DNA of 19,522 nucleotides from the NCBI GenBank assembly GCA_964507105.1, contig CAZDOR010000011.1, forward strand, positions 1-19,522, given 5' to 3'. Origin of the DNA: PWPS01 sp964507105 (lineage in GTDB: Bacteria > Patescibacteriota > Minisyncoccia > Minisyncoccales > PWPS01). A program made the position numbers and the translations under genes. The notes beneath the pieces were generated by a model that did not search any database, had not been told where the DNA came from, and worked only from the letters and a program-made list of their open reading frames with translations. Below are positions 6,723-14,830 of this stretch, piece after piece. Numbering within the stretch: the first letter of the stretch is position 1; each line of letters opens with the position of its first letter.

Positions 6723-8244
6723 AATAATTTTAATTTTAGATTTCGGCAGCCAATTTACCCACCTAATCAAGACCGAATTGGCTAAACGTTCAATTCAATC
6801 CAAAATAAGGCCGGGTGATATTGATTTGGAACGCTTTAAAAAAAATAATCCTCAAACAGTTATTCAGGGTGTTATTTTAACCGGTGGATCTCGCTCGGTT
6901 CATAAAGAGGAGATTAATTTTGATAAAAAGTGGACGGAATCCAATTTCCCCGTTCTTGGAATTTGCTACGGAGTCAATTTTTTGAAAGGGTTTGATTTTG
7001 ACTGGACTAATTTGAAATACGAAGAGGAAAAAATTAATTTTAAAAAAGAAACTCAATTTTCGAAAAATATTAGTGAAAATATTGAAGTTTTGATGGCTCG
7101 AGAAGTCGGATCTTTATTAATTCCCGAAAAATATTCTGTAACGGCTGATAGTAGTAGCGGATGGGCAATAGCGGAAAACAAGAAGGACAAACATTACGCT
7201 GTCAGATTTCATCCCGAAGTAGCCGATACCGAAAAAGGTGGGCAAATCTTGGAAAATTTTTGCTTGGAAATTTGCGGAATAAAAAAAGGTAAAGGGTGGA
7301 CTCCTGAAAGGTTTTTTAAAGAAACAAAAAGAAAATATCTTAATGTAGTCGGTGATGAAAAAATAATATTCGGGCTTTCGGGAGGCGTTGATTCTATGAC
7401 CATGGCAGCTTTGCTGAGAAAAATGTTTCCTCCCGAACAACTCAGAGCAGTTTATATCGATTCAGGATTAATGCCCGACAAGACAATGGGAGAGGTGGAA
7501 GAATTTTGTAGGCAATATGATATTCCCTTAACAATCAAAGATTCGGCAGATGTTTTTTTTAAAAATTTAAAAGGGGTACAAGACCCCTCCGAAAAAGGAA
7601 AAGCCATCGGCCGAGTTTTCATAAGAGAGTTTGAAGGAGTAGCAAAAAAATATGATGCCGAGTACTTTGCTCAAGGAACGATTTGGTCCGATGTAATTGA
7701 AAGCGGAGTTACCAAGTTTTCTTCTGAAATAAAACCACACCATAATGTTGGCGGGCTGCCCGAAAAAATGAATTTTAATTTAATTGAGCCTTTTCGAGAA
7801 CTTTTTAAAAATCAGGTACGGGAAATAGCTAATTATTTAAAGCTTCCCAAGAAGATTGTTAATAAAAAAGTGTTTCCCGGACCGGGTTTTGCAATAAGAG
7901 TGGATGGAGAAGTTACTCGTCAAAAAGTTTCTTTTGTAAGAAAATGTACCGAAATTGTTGAAGATGTAATATTCAATAGTGATATTAATGATGATATTTG
8001 GATGGCTTTTGCAATTTTAGCTAATGTATCCAGCTTGGGTATCAAAGACGGGGAGCGAGTTGAAAATGATCAGGCGATAGTTATTAGGATTGTCGAATCC
8101 GATGATTCCATGACGGTTAAATTTTCAAGAAAAGCTTATCCTTGTTTGGAAGAAATTTCCCAAAGAATAGTAAATGAAACTTCAATAAAGCGGGTAGTTT
8201 ATGATATAACCGACAAACCCCCCGCTACAATTGAATGGCAATAA
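6712..8244 (+). CDS. guaA: GMP synthase (glutamine-hydrolysing)
   Basis: Converts XMP to GMP using glutamine and ATP, the last step of guanine nucleotide synthesis. Two-domain, full-length protein of 510 aa. The N-terminal class-I glutamine amidotransferase carries LDFGSQ (9-14), Cys nucleophile C85 in GICYG, and the His-Glu pair H167/E169 in FHPEV. The ATP pyrophosphatase domain has SGGVDS (223-228), and the C-terminal dimerisation domain ends in the family signature PPATIEWQ. FPGPGFAIR is also present. The glutaminase domain is somewhat divergent and shortened after the Cys loop, but all three catalytic residues remain. It overlaps the upstream PRTase gene by 11 bases, so the two are translationally linked. 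Confidence 0.96.
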   Translation: MESEIILILDFGSQFTHLIKTELAKRSIQSKIRPGDIDLERFKKNNPQTVIQGVILTGGSRSVHKEEINFDKKWTESNFPVLGICYGVNFLKGFDFDWTNLKYEEEKINFKKETQFSKNISENIEVLMAREVGSLLIPEKYSVTADSSSGWAIAENKKDKHYAVRFHPEVADTEKGGQILENFCLEICGIKKGKGWTPERFFKETKRKYLNVVGDEKIIFGLSGGVDSMTMAALLRKMFPPEQLRAVYIDSGLMPDKTMGEVEEFCRQYDIPLTIKDSADVFFKNLKGVQDPSEKGKAIGRVFIREFEGVAKKYDAEYFAQGTIWSDVIESGVTKFSSEIKPHHNVGGLPEKMNFNLIEPFRELFKNQVREIANYLKLPKKIVNKKVFPGPGFAIRVDGEVTRQKVSFVRKCTEIVEDVIFNSDINDDIWMAFAILANVSSLGIKDGERVENDQAIVIRIVESDDSMTVKFSRKAYPCLEEISQRIVNETSIKRVVYDITDKPPATIEWQ

Positions 8245-8248
8245 AAAT

Positions 8249-8905
8249 ATGGAAGAACTTTGGAAGGAAATAAAAGCTGAAAAAACACCGGGTACTATTC
8301 CGGTGGTTGAGGAGTTCTGGGGTAATTTTGAGTATGGTGATTGTGTTTTGGAAGTGGGTTGTGGATGGGGTCGAATTATTTTTCAGTGCTTGAAAAGAGA
8401 GCTGGAAGTTGTCGGTATAGATGTAAATAAGAAATCAGTAGAGTACCTGAATGAAAAAATAAAAAATAGTTCTGTTTCTCCAAATCGAGTGAAAATTTTA
8501 AACAAGAGTGTGTTGGATACTAATTTTGAGGATTCTTCTTTTGATGGGGTTTTAATGCAAGGCTTGCTTTCCGCTCTTAAAAAGGATGATAGGATGAAAG
8601 CTATTCGGGAAATTTCCAGGATTCTTAAATCCGGGGGCGTGATTCATGTCGGAGAATTTAAATTTCATGAAAAATTTAAAGAAAGGTATGAAAAGGATTA
8701 CCCGAAAACAGGTGAGTATGGTACACTTTCGGTAACTGATGACGAAGGTAAAGAAATTTTCCAAAGTCATAATTTTGAGATTAGCGAGTTAATTGAATTA
8801 TTGAAAGAAGGAGGATTTGAAAACATTGAGGTGATTGAAAAGGAAATTAAAACTTATCATAACAATAAAAAACCGGGCATTATGGTCATTGCCGAAAATC
8901 AATAA
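8249..8905 (+). CDS. Class I SAM-dependent methyltransferase
   Basis: Rossmann-fold methyltransferase of unknown substrate, 218 aa. SAM-binding motif I is VLEVGCGWG (33-41), the acidic loop after strand 2 is VVGIDVN (54-60), and a motif IV-like FDGVLMQGLL and a LKSGGVIHV strand follow in the usual order. I chose ATG 8249, four bases after the guaA stop; the frame extends to a TTG at 8231 inside guaA, which would overlap that gene's last codons and adds nothing recognisable. There is no SD. The gene probably shares the guaA transcript and is followed after eight bases by the Nudix gene. Confidence 0.82.
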   Translation: MEELWKEIKAEKTPGTIPVVEEFWGNFEYGDCVLEVGCGWGRIIFQCLKRELEVVGIDVNKKSVEYLNEKIKNSSVSPNRVKILNKSVLDTNFEDSSFDGVLMQGLLSALKKDDRMKAIREISRILKSGGVIHVGEFKFHEKFKERYEKDYPKTGEYGTLSVTDDEGKEIFQSHNFEISELIELLKEGGFENIEVIEKEIKTYHNNKKPGIMVIAENQ

Positions 8906-8913
8906 TTAAAATT

Positions 8914-9339
8914 ATGTCGAAAAATAACAATCATTCGGTCTTAGTAAACGGTGTCGTTTTTAAAGATAATAAAGTTTTAATATCTCGTCGAAGCCCGGAT
9001 GAAAAACATGAACCGGGTAGCTGGACTATTCCGGGCGGAAAAGTTGATGAAAGTGAGGATATTGTATTTAATATTTTGGAGAAAACTTTAAAAAGGGAAG
9101 TGATGGAGGAAACCGGTGTAAAGGTTGATAATAATTTTAAATTAGTAACAAACAACAATTTTTATAGATCTACCGGTCAGCATGTAATAGCTGTTGTTTT
9201 CAAGTGCAAATGGAAGTCGGGGGAGCCGAAACCTTTGGATGATACCGTTGAATGTGAATGGGTGGCCGAGGATCAGGTTAGAAATAGAAAGTTTCCCCCG
9301 AATGTAAAGAATTACATTTTGGAAGCTTTTAAAGTTTAA
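8914..9339 (+). CDS. Nudix hydrolase, copy A
   Basis: Nudix enzymes hydrolyse nucleoside diphosphates linked to another moiety, often to clean damaged or surplus nucleotides. The box is stretched: G42-x5-E48-x12-REVMEETGV (61-69), with 12 instead of 7 residues between the first Glu and the REVxEE helix. The metal-binding Glu pair E65/E66 is intact. Other parts are typical of the family: the beta-hairpin VLISRRS, WTIPGGK, and a conserved VFKCKW strand. The start ATG follows the methyltransferase stop closely, and no SD is visible. It is about 82% identical in protein sequence to the gene at 16852. Substrate not predictable. Confidence 0.9.
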   Translation: MSKNNNHSVLVNGVVFKDNKVLISRRSPDEKHEPGSWTIPGGKVDESEDIVFNILEKTLKREVMEETGVKVDNNFKLVTNNNFYRSTGQHVIAVVFKCKWKSGEPKPLDDTVECEWVAEDQVRNRKFPPNVKNYILEAFKV

Positions 9340-9368
9340 TTTATAGTTCTTTAAAAAGGAGGGTTAAT

Positions 9369-10265
9369 ATGGGAAAATACCCAAAAACGAACAATGACAA
9401 ATCGAAAAATCCTTCAAAATCCTTACTCGTTGTTGGGAATTTGGCCAAGGATGTAATTTTTGGAGTCGAACATTTTGGCGGCTGTGCTGCTACTATTTCC
9501 CTGACTTTGAGTTGGCTAGGATTTGAAGTTGATGTTCTTTCCGTTGTCGGAAAAGATAATTTTAGCGAAAAATTTGTTGATCATCTGAACCGTCACGGAG
9601 TCGGTGTTAAATATATTTATCGAGATATTGAAAACATTCCGATTTGTGAAGTAACATCTTCTGAAAATTCTAACTCACGGAGTAATTGGATTGATAACGG
9701 CTGTCACGACGCCATGGATAATATGGATGAAAGTCATCTTCCGGATCATGATTATGATACGGTTCATCTGGTCAGCTCTCCACCGAAACTTTCTCGGTTA
9801 ATAGCTGATAATTTTTCCGATATTTCTTATGAACCGGGCCCACTTCTACTTTCTAATCACCGATATTTTGACCCTTATGTTGCCGAAAAAACAAATCTGG
9901 TTTTTTTGAATGAAGAGGAGTACGAAGCTGTTTTGGATTATCAGAAAGGAATAAGCCCGAAAGGATATGATTTTTCTTTTGATGTTGTGATAGTTACTTT
10001 AGGCAAAAAAGGTTCGAAATTGATTAAGCAAAATGGGAGTGAAGTATTTATTCCGGTCGATCCAGTTGAGGAAGATTTCCAAAATCCGGGAGGAGCTGGT
10101 GACAATTATACTGCCGGTTTTTTATTTGGCTATCTTTATGGATTTTCTTTTGAGAATAGTGCCAAATTTGGTTCACGGTTGGGTTCGGAATGTGTAAAAC
10201 AAAAAAATGGAATTTTGCCGAAAGAGAGAGTTGAGACTATTTACCAAAAAAATAGGTTACTATAG
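9369..10265 (+). CDS. PfkB/ribokinase-family sugar or nucleoside kinase
   Basis: ATP-dependent kinase of the PfkB superfamily. The N-terminal strand LLVVGNLAKDV (19-29) and HFGGCAATISLTLSWLG (35-51) correspond to the first signature, DVLSVVGKD follows, and the second signature is NPGGAGDNYTAGF (239-251), where D245 in GAGD is the expected catalytic base. A VIVTLGKKG strand precedes it. The length, 298 aa, is normal. The first 17 residues are a polar, Lys/Asn-rich extension. SD AGGAGGG (9357-9363) sits five bases before ATG 9369. It lies 29 bases after the Nudix gene and 12 before the GreA-type gene. The sugar substrate cannot be named from sequence. Confidence 0.88.
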   Translation: MGKYPKTNNDKSKNPSKSLLVVGNLAKDVIFGVEHFGGCAATISLTLSWLGFEVDVLSVVGKDNFSEKFVDHLNRHGVGVKYIYRDIENIPICEVTSSENSNSRSNWIDNGCHDAMDNMDESHLPDHDYDTVHLVSSPPKLSRLIADNFSDISYEPGPLLLSNHRYFDPYVAEKTNLVFLNEEEYEAVLDYQKGISPKGYDFSFDVVIVTLGKKGSKLIKQNGSEVFIPVDPVEEDFQNPGGAGDNYTAGFLFGYLYGFSFENSAKFGSRLGSECVKQKNGILPKERVETIYQKNRLL

Positions 10266-10277
10266 GGAGGAATTTAT

Positions 10278-10751
10278 GTGTACAAGCTAACTGAAGAAGG
10301 TTTAAGAAAGTTGGAAAAAAGACGTGATGACCTGGAAGACAAAATTAAGGGCTTACTCCGGAAAAAGAATGAAGTGTACAGAAATAGTGGAGATGAATGG
10401 CACGACAATCCTTCTCTTTATAATTTAGAGAATGAGATAGATTCTTTAAGAAGGATGCTTGCGAAAGTTGAGAGGAAGATTAACAACGCAGAGATAATAG
10501 AAGAGGATAGAGATAACGAGAAAGAGGTAAGGATTGGAAATAGAGTTGAAGTTGAATTTGAATCCGGAGAAAAAGAAACCTTAATAGTTAGCGATCCGGA
10601 AAATATTGATTTAAACAAAGGGGTTATTTCTTACAAAAGTCCTTTGGGAAAAGCTATTTTGGGTGCAGGAGAAGGTGATTGTTGTAATTATGTAGTTGGC
10701 AAAAAAGAAATTACTGTCACTGTTCGAAAAATTAAAAAAAGGGAAGAGTAA
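10278..10751 (+). CDS. greA: Transcript cleavage factor, GreA/GreB family
   Basis: Binds the RNA polymerase secondary channel and stimulates cleavage of backtracked RNA. The N-terminal LTEEGLRKLEKRRDDLE starts an antiparallel coiled coil running to about residue 75; the tip reads GDEWHDN (38-44), with D39 and D43 as the likely acidic pair. Relative to the usual GDxxEN tip it has one extra residue. The C-terminal domain has the family pattern VISYKSPLGKAILGAGEGD. The start is GTG 10278, in the correct frame; an ATG overlapping it at 10276 reads only MCTS then stop. SD GGGAGG (10265-10270) is seven bases upstream. The stop codon lies in the terminator loop. Confidence 0.88.
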   Translation: MYKLTEEGLRKLEKRRDDLEDKIKGLLRKKNEVYRNSGDEWHDNPSLYNLENEIDSLRRMLAKVERKINNAEIIEEDRDNEKEVRIGNRVEVEFESGEKETLIVSDPENIDLNKGVISYKSPLGKAILGAGEGDCCNYVVGKKEITVTVRKIKKREE

Positions 10752-10774
10752 ATTCTTCCCTTTTATTTTATTTT
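10734..10774. terminator. Bidirectional terminator after the GreA-type gene
   Basis: Stem GGGAAGA (10741-10747) with TCTTCCC (10754-10760), extended by four A-T pairs on the outside. The plus exit is TTTTATTTTATTTT, the minus exit TTTTTTT. It ends the greA-type transcript, whose TAA (10749-10751) is in the loop, and could also end a minus-strand transcript from the 50-aa gene at 10827-10979. Confidence 0.85.
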
Positions 10775-10826
10775 GGTAAATATATCATAATTAATGTAAA
10801 TTAACGCTAAAAATAGAATTTTTCCA

Positions 10827-10979
10827 TTAGTCTAAATGTTTTTCTGAGATTCGATTTATAACTTTTTCTATATCTTTTTTGGTTGTGTTTATCTTTTTTA
10901 ATTTCAGTGCTGAGCCAAGTCTAATTTTTCTGTCCATATTTTCAATTCTTTGAAACGATCGGTAAAATTTTTTGTCCAT
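10827..10979 (-). CDS. Small basic protein candidate, 50 aa
   Basis: An ORF below the usual length cutoff: it starts MDKKFYRSFQRIENM, contains GSALKLKKI and ends ISEKHLD. It is basic and probably helical, and matches no family I know. Supporting points: it fills most of an otherwise empty gap, and the bidirectional terminator at 10734-10774 has a seven-T exit on this strand. Against: the SD is weak (AGAGA-like), and no good minus-strand promoter is seen. Its start region overlaps the extended -10 promoter of the plus-strand gene at 11037, so the two would interfere. Treat as possible. Confidence 0.4.
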   Translation of the reverse strand: MDKKFYRSFQRIENMDRKIRLGSALKLKKINTTKKDIEKVINRISEKHLD

Positions 10980-10987
10980 GCATTCTC

Positions 10988-10996
10988 TGCTATAAT
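10988..10996 (+). promoter_or_regulatory. Extended -10 promoter for the 131-aa membrane protein gene
   Basis: TGC followed by TATAAT (10991-10996) is a perfect extended -10 element. A poor -35 (TTTTTT) lies at the expected distance, consistent with extended -10 dependence. The gene starts at 11037, leaving a leader of about 35 bases with no SD. Confidence 0.6.
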
Positions 10997-11036
10997 CCAA
11001 AAAAGGTCGAAATTAAAAATTTAACGAACTAAATAC

Positions 11037-11432
11037 ATGACTCCCGTAGAAATAATAGCCTTAATTTTTGTCGTAATTTCAATTATTAAATTAATCACTA
11101 TTGCAATTAGTCCCAAAGCTTGGTACGGATCTTCTAATCCGCTGGTAAAATTGGTTTGGAATCGAATTTCCGCAACAATATTTTCCTTAATTATTGGTGG
11201 GGTGATCTTGTATTATCTTTTGGCTGAAATAAGTATTGCTCAATTATTCGTTGCCGTAATATTCAGTTTTCTTTTAATGATAATTACCGTGGCTCCCGAT
11301 ATAGATAAGCTGTTAAAAGCAGTTCCGGATCAGATTGAAAAGAAGAAAGGATCCTTTCTCGTTGAGTATTGGCCTGCGATTATCGCATGGGTCGGGCTTA
11401 TGGCTTGGACTGTTTGGGAGATCTTAGTTTAA
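11037..11432 (+). CDS. Small polytopic membrane protein, 131 aa, unknown family
   Basis: I do not recognise the family. Hydrophobic segments at about residues 5-25, 45-64, 67-88 and 108-129 suggest four transmembrane helices. Short polar links separate them: an ISPKAWYGSSNPLVKLVW loop after the first helix and a charged loop DKLLKAVPDQIEKKKG before the last. No catalytic motif is evident. It has its own extended -10 promoter. Its last nine bases overlap the end of the convergent ABC ATPase gene (11424-11432), and no terminator fits between them, so the two transcripts must read into each other. Confidence 0.72.
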   Translation: MTPVEIIALIFVVISIIKLITIAISPKAWYGSSNPLVKLVWNRISATIFSLIIGGVILYYLLAEISIAQLFVAVIFSFLLMIITVAPDIDKLLKAVPDQIEKKKGSFLVEYWPAIIAWVGLMAWTVWEILV

Positions 11433-12092
11433 AATTTTTCCGTCTTTGAGCTCTATTATCCTGTCGGCTTTTTTGGTATGTTTTTCACCGTGAGTAACTA
11501 AAATTACGGTAATTCCATCACTATTTGCTTTACAAATAAGGTCGATTATTTCATCGGCTCTTTTTGAGTCCAAGTTGGCAGTCGGTTCATCGGCAAAAAG
11601 TATATCCGGTTCATTAGCTACGGCTCTGGCTACGGACACTCTTTGCTTTTCACCTCCCGATAGTTGAGAAGGGTAATTATTCAGTCTGTGACCCAAGCCC
11701 ACCTTTTCCAAAATATCAATTGATTTTTTACGAACCGACTTCCAATTGTTTAGTCTTACCATTTCAGGCAACATAACGTTTTCCAGAGCGGTTAATTCCG
11801 GAAGTAAGGCATGATCCTGGAATATGAACCCAAAGTGTTCTAAGCGGCACTTGGCGTCTCTGTCACTGGAAAAGTTGATCGTATCACACCCTTCAAAGTG
11901 AACTTTTCCGGAAGTCGGTCTGTCTAAAAGACTAAGAATGTAGAGTAGAGTAGATTTACCCGACCCGGATCTACCGGTTATGGAGATAAATTCTCCCTTT
12001 TCTATATCCAAATTTATACCCTTAAGAACCTCGGTAGTAATTTCTCCGGTTTGGTATGATTTTTTTATATTTTCCGCTTTAAGTATCTTCAT
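11424..12092 (-). CDS. ABC transporter ATP-binding protein, MacB/LolD type
   Basis: ATPase that powers the adjoining FtsX-type permease. Walker A GRSGSGKST (40-48), Q-loop FIFQDH (89-94), signature LSGGEKQR (144-151), Walker B ILFADEP (164-170) followed by TANLD (171-175), and the switch His H201 are all intact. The length of 222 aa and the sequence after Walker A (LLYILSLLDRPTSG) are typical of the LolD/MacB/FtsE group. The start overlaps the permease stop by four bases (ATGA), indicating a tightly coupled operon in the order permease-ATPase. The substrate is unknown. Confidence 0.94.
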   Translation of the reverse strand: MKILKAENIKKSYQTGEITTEVLKGINLDIEKGEFISITGRSGSGKSTLLYILSLLDRPTSGKVHFEGCDTINFSSDRDAKCRLEHFGFIFQDHALLPELTALENVMLPEMVRLNNWKSVRKKSIDILEKVGLGHRLNNYPSQLSGGEKQRVSVARAVANEPDILFADEPTANLDSKRADEIIDLICKANSDGITVILVTHGEKHTKKADRIIELKDGKILN

Positions 12093-13336
12093 CTTCCTAA
12101 AAGTGAATCGATTGTATTCTTTTTTACTATAAGGTGGGCCGGAATAAGGCCCGCTGCTATTGCCGAAAGAACTAAAACTACAATTCTTATAGCTATTCCC
12201 TGTGGAGTTACATCAAGTATTCCGTCACTGAAAGGAAAGTCTATCGGATTATCTTTAAAATAGGGAACCATTACGAACCACAAAATGGAAAAGCCTATAA
12301 CTGAACCTATTACTGCATAAAATATTGACTGTAGTATATAAGAAACTTTTATTATTCCACTCCTTATTCCGATCGCCTTCATTATTCCTATATATCTCTC
12401 CCTGGCAATTGCATTAATAAAGATAACTATAAATAAAGTAATCGAAGCAACGGTTATACCTATACCGCCTATAACCCCACCTAAAAGCTGAAATGTAGTT
12501 GATAAATCATCAAAAAACTGCCCTTGACTTTCTCTCCAGGTTTCGACTTCCGAATCGGAACTTGCAACTATTGAAGATAAGTCACTCTTTAACTTCTCCA
12601 AGTTTTCATCGGTTGGATCCTCTACATTCATTGCAATTTCATCGGACAGATGTCTGGAAGTTCCGGTTAGCGTTTTAAATTCTCTACTATCGATAAAAAC
12701 TCTGGAATTAACTTCGTTGAATTTAGCCTCCAAAATTCCGGCTACCTCGTATTCGTTTGATCTGTTTCCGTATTTTACTTTTACGTTATCTCCAATTGAT
12801 ACGTCGTCAAGTGAACTCTCATCCAAAGCCGATTCGTACTCCGAAAGATAACCTCCGCCGATAAGGATTTGGTTTCTTTCATCGGTGGGGTAGCTACCTT
12901 CAACTAAAAATTTGTCCAGTTGAGTAACTGAATTTTCTTTTTCAAAATCGATCCCGGCCAAGGTTGCGCTTATCTCGTTGGGTGTTACGTTGGGTTTTTC
13001 TTTTTCTTTCTCTTTTTCAATTTGCGCTCCGGTTATTCTTCTGATCGATTTTTCTTTTATTTTCGGATATTCATCCAGTTCATCTTGTAGTCTGAAAGTT
13101 TGAGTTATATTTTCCCGGTTTTCCATTGGGGTTATTATCAAATCGCCCGAGTAATGATCTCTCAAATCGTTACTCGCTCCCGTCACTATTCCGTCCAAAA
13201 TTCCACTGATAAATACCAAATTCAGGAATGTAACCGTCATTATAAAGATAATGAGCAGGTTAACCCAAAGATTGGCGTTTTTAACCTGTCGGAAAGACAG
13301 AAAAAGACTTGTTTTAAAATCCTTCAATAATTTCAT
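12089..13336 (-). CDS. FtsX-like/MacB-type ABC permease
   Basis: Permease of the MacB/LolC/FtsX class, which acts by mechanotransmission rather than forming a classical pore. One transmembrane segment near residues 25-47, a large extracytoplasmic domain (about 50-280) with the typical mixed alpha/beta, charged composition, then three C-terminal segments (about 285-310, 330-355, 385-407). The FtsX signature-like ARERYIGIMKAIG is present after the second segment. No MacA-type adaptor or outer-membrane channel is nearby, so in a single-membrane cell it may act in lipoprotein, peptide or stress-related export. The start ATG 13336 is six bases after a -10-like TAAAAT, so its mRNA may be leaderless. 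Confidence 0.9.
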   Translation of the reverse strand: MKLLKDFKTSLFLSFRQVKNANLWVNLLIIFIMTVTFLNLVFISGILDGIVTGASNDLRDHYSGDLIITPMENRENITQTFRLQDELDEYPKIKEKSIRRITGAQIEKEKEKEKPNVTPNEISATLAGIDFEKENSVTQLDKFLVEGSYPTDERNQILIGGGYLSEYESALDESSLDDVSIGDNVKVKYGNRSNEYEVAGILEAKFNEVNSRVFIDSREFKTLTGTSRHLSDEIAMNVEDPTDENLEKLKSDLSSIVASSDSEVETWRESQGQFFDDLSTTFQLLGGVIGGIGITVASITLFIVIFINAIARERYIGIMKAIGIRSGIIKVSYILQSIFYAVIGSVIGFSILWFVMVPYFKDNPIDFPFSDGILDVTPQGIAIRIVVLVLSAIAAGLIPAHLIVKKNTIDSLLGR

Positions 13337-13342
13337 AGATTT

Positions 13343-13371
13343 ATTTTATCATCAAGCTAAGATAATTTAAA
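13343..13371 (-). promoter_or_regulatory. Possible promoter giving a leaderless ABC operon mRNA
   Basis: Minus strand: TTTAAA (13366-13371), 17-base spacer, TAAAAT (13343-13348), then six bases to ATG 13336. Transcription seven bases past the -10 would start on the A of the start codon. The hexamers are imperfect, so this is tentative. Confidence 0.4.
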
Positions 13372-13421
13372 ACTTTTACTTGCACATAATTTTTTCTTAT
13401 TATTAATCAAAGCAATATAGA

Positions 13422-14012
13422 ATGATTATGAAAAAATATTTAAGAATGGTAGTCATATACGGCATATTTTTTGTCCTTGTTTCTATAATTTCTGCAAAAC
13501 TAGCCGGAGGCCCTTTTTGGATCGGGTTAATTTCCGGTCTTGTTTTTGCAGTTGCTCTAACGTTGGTTTTGAGTGTGATACATATAAGATCGGTAAAAAA
13601 AGAGGGTGGTGATGATTTTGATATTGACAGAAAAGAAACAATTACCCTTCCCACTTCGAAGAAAAATGCTTTTGATTTATGCCTGGACTCAGTTGAGAAG
13701 CTGAAAAAAGAGAGCATAAAGGATAAAAAAATACTCAAGATTGTCTTGAGGATGGTTCCCGGCTCTTGGGTTAAAAGTGAAGATGGAGAGCCGGAGATAA
13801 AGGAGAAAGACTTGTCACAGGGAAAAATAGTCGTAAAAACCGCTCCCAACTGGAATTCTTTTGGTGAAATGGTTACATACGAGCTAGAAGAAAAAGAGGA
13901 ATCCGTTGAAGTGACTATTGAAAGCAATCCCTTATCCGCCCAAGCGATTGATTACGGTGAAAGTTTAAAGAATATTAAAAAGGTAGTTGAGTTTTTAAAA
14001 GAAAAAAGTTAA
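13422..14012 (+). CDS. Membrane-anchored protein of unknown family, 196 aa
   Basis: Two adjoining hydrophobic segments (about residues 8-27 and 31-53) are followed by a soluble, charged domain. The ending WNSFGEMVTYEL ... VTIESNP ... DYGESLKNIKKVVEFL looks like the last strand and long helix of a helix-grip (START/Bet v 1-like) fold, but this is an impression, not an identification. The start may be ATG 13422 or the ATG two codons later; there is no SD. The gene diverges from the ABC operon across 85 bases and lies 17 bases before the NodB gene, so they probably share a transcript. Confidence 0.75.
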   Translation: MIMKKYLRMVVIYGIFFVLVSIISAKLAGGPFWIGLISGLVFAVALTLVLSVIHIRSVKKEGGDDFDIDRKETITLPTSKKNAFDLCLDSVEKLKKESIKDKKILKIVLRMVPGSWVKSEDGEPEIKEKDLSQGKIVVKTAPNWNSFGEMVTYELEEKEESVEVTIESNPLSAQAIDYGESLKNIKKVVEFLKEKS

Positions 14013-14029
14013 TAGTTAATTTTAAGTTA

Positions 14030-14830
14030 ATGAAAAAGATATTAATTGCAGCGCTTGTAGCACTTATTCTTATTGCAACCTTTCAAGTGCTTGAAATTGG
14101 TGATTTTGATAACAATGAAAACCGTATCTATCGAGAGATAGCTTTGAATTATAAGGATAAAACTCCCGAATTTTGGAATGAAAATGTTCCCGGAGTGGTA
14201 ACAAAAGTGGACACGGACGAAAAGATAGCTTTTTTAACTCTGGATGCATGTGCCGATGAGTATGATCGGGAATTAATCGATTATCTAAAAAGTCAAGAGA
14301 TTCCGGCCACCCTTTTTGTAGCCTCACCTTGGCTTGAAGAAAACAAAGATGTGTTTATGGATTTAGATAAAAATCCCTTATTTTCAATAGCCGGACATGG
14401 TGAAAAGCACATTCCGCTTTCCGTAGATGGCAGCGAGGTTTACGGAGAAAAAGGAACTGAAAGTCCTAAAGAGGTGATAGATGAAGTGGTTTTAAATAAA
14501 GAAAGATTAGAGGGTGTAACTAATGAGGATATTAATTATTTTAGATCCGGAACTGCTCATTATGACGAATTAGCAGTTAGTATAGTTAATGATTTAGACC
14601 TTAATGTTATCGGGTTTACCGTTGTAGGTGATGGAGGGGCCACTTTTAGTAAGGAGCAAATCAAAGAAGCTTTCATGGGTGTTGAGCCTGGTGGAATAAT
14701 ATTAGCTCATATGAATAGACCCGATTCGGAAATTGCAGAAGGAGTGCAAACGGGAATAGACGCTCTGCAGGATAAAGGATTTGAGTTTAAGCTACTTGAA
14801 GATTATGAAGATGATTTTATTTTGTATTAA
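14030..14830 (+). CDS. NodB-type polysaccharide deacetylase, exported
   Basis: Carbohydrate esterase 4 enzyme that would remove N- or O-acetyl groups from envelope or external glycans. An N-terminal hydrophobic segment (about 4-20) after two lysines acts as signal or anchor. NodB motifs in order: TLDAC (70-74), HGEKH (123-127, the H-x3-H metal pair), RSGTAH (172-177) and ILAHM (224-228). Motif 1 has Ala in place of the second Asp of TFDD; I recall this in the TFDAC subgroup, where metal binding differs. It is the second deacetylase in the window, not closely related to the YibQ-type one at 3627. It follows the upstream gene by 17 bases and lacks an SD. Confidence 0.87.
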   Translation: MKKILIAALVALILIATFQVLEIGDFDNNENRIYREIALNYKDKTPEFWNENVPGVVTKVDTDEKIAFLTLDACADEYDRELIDYLKSQEIPATLFVASPWLEENKDVFMDLDKNPLFSIAGHGEKHIPLSVDGSEVYGEKGTESPKEVIDEVVLNKERLEGVTNEDINYFRSGTAHYDELAVSIVNDLDLNVIGFTVVGDGGATFSKEQIKEAFMGVEPGGIILAHMNRPDSEIAEGVQTGIDALQDKGFEFKLLEDYEDDFILY

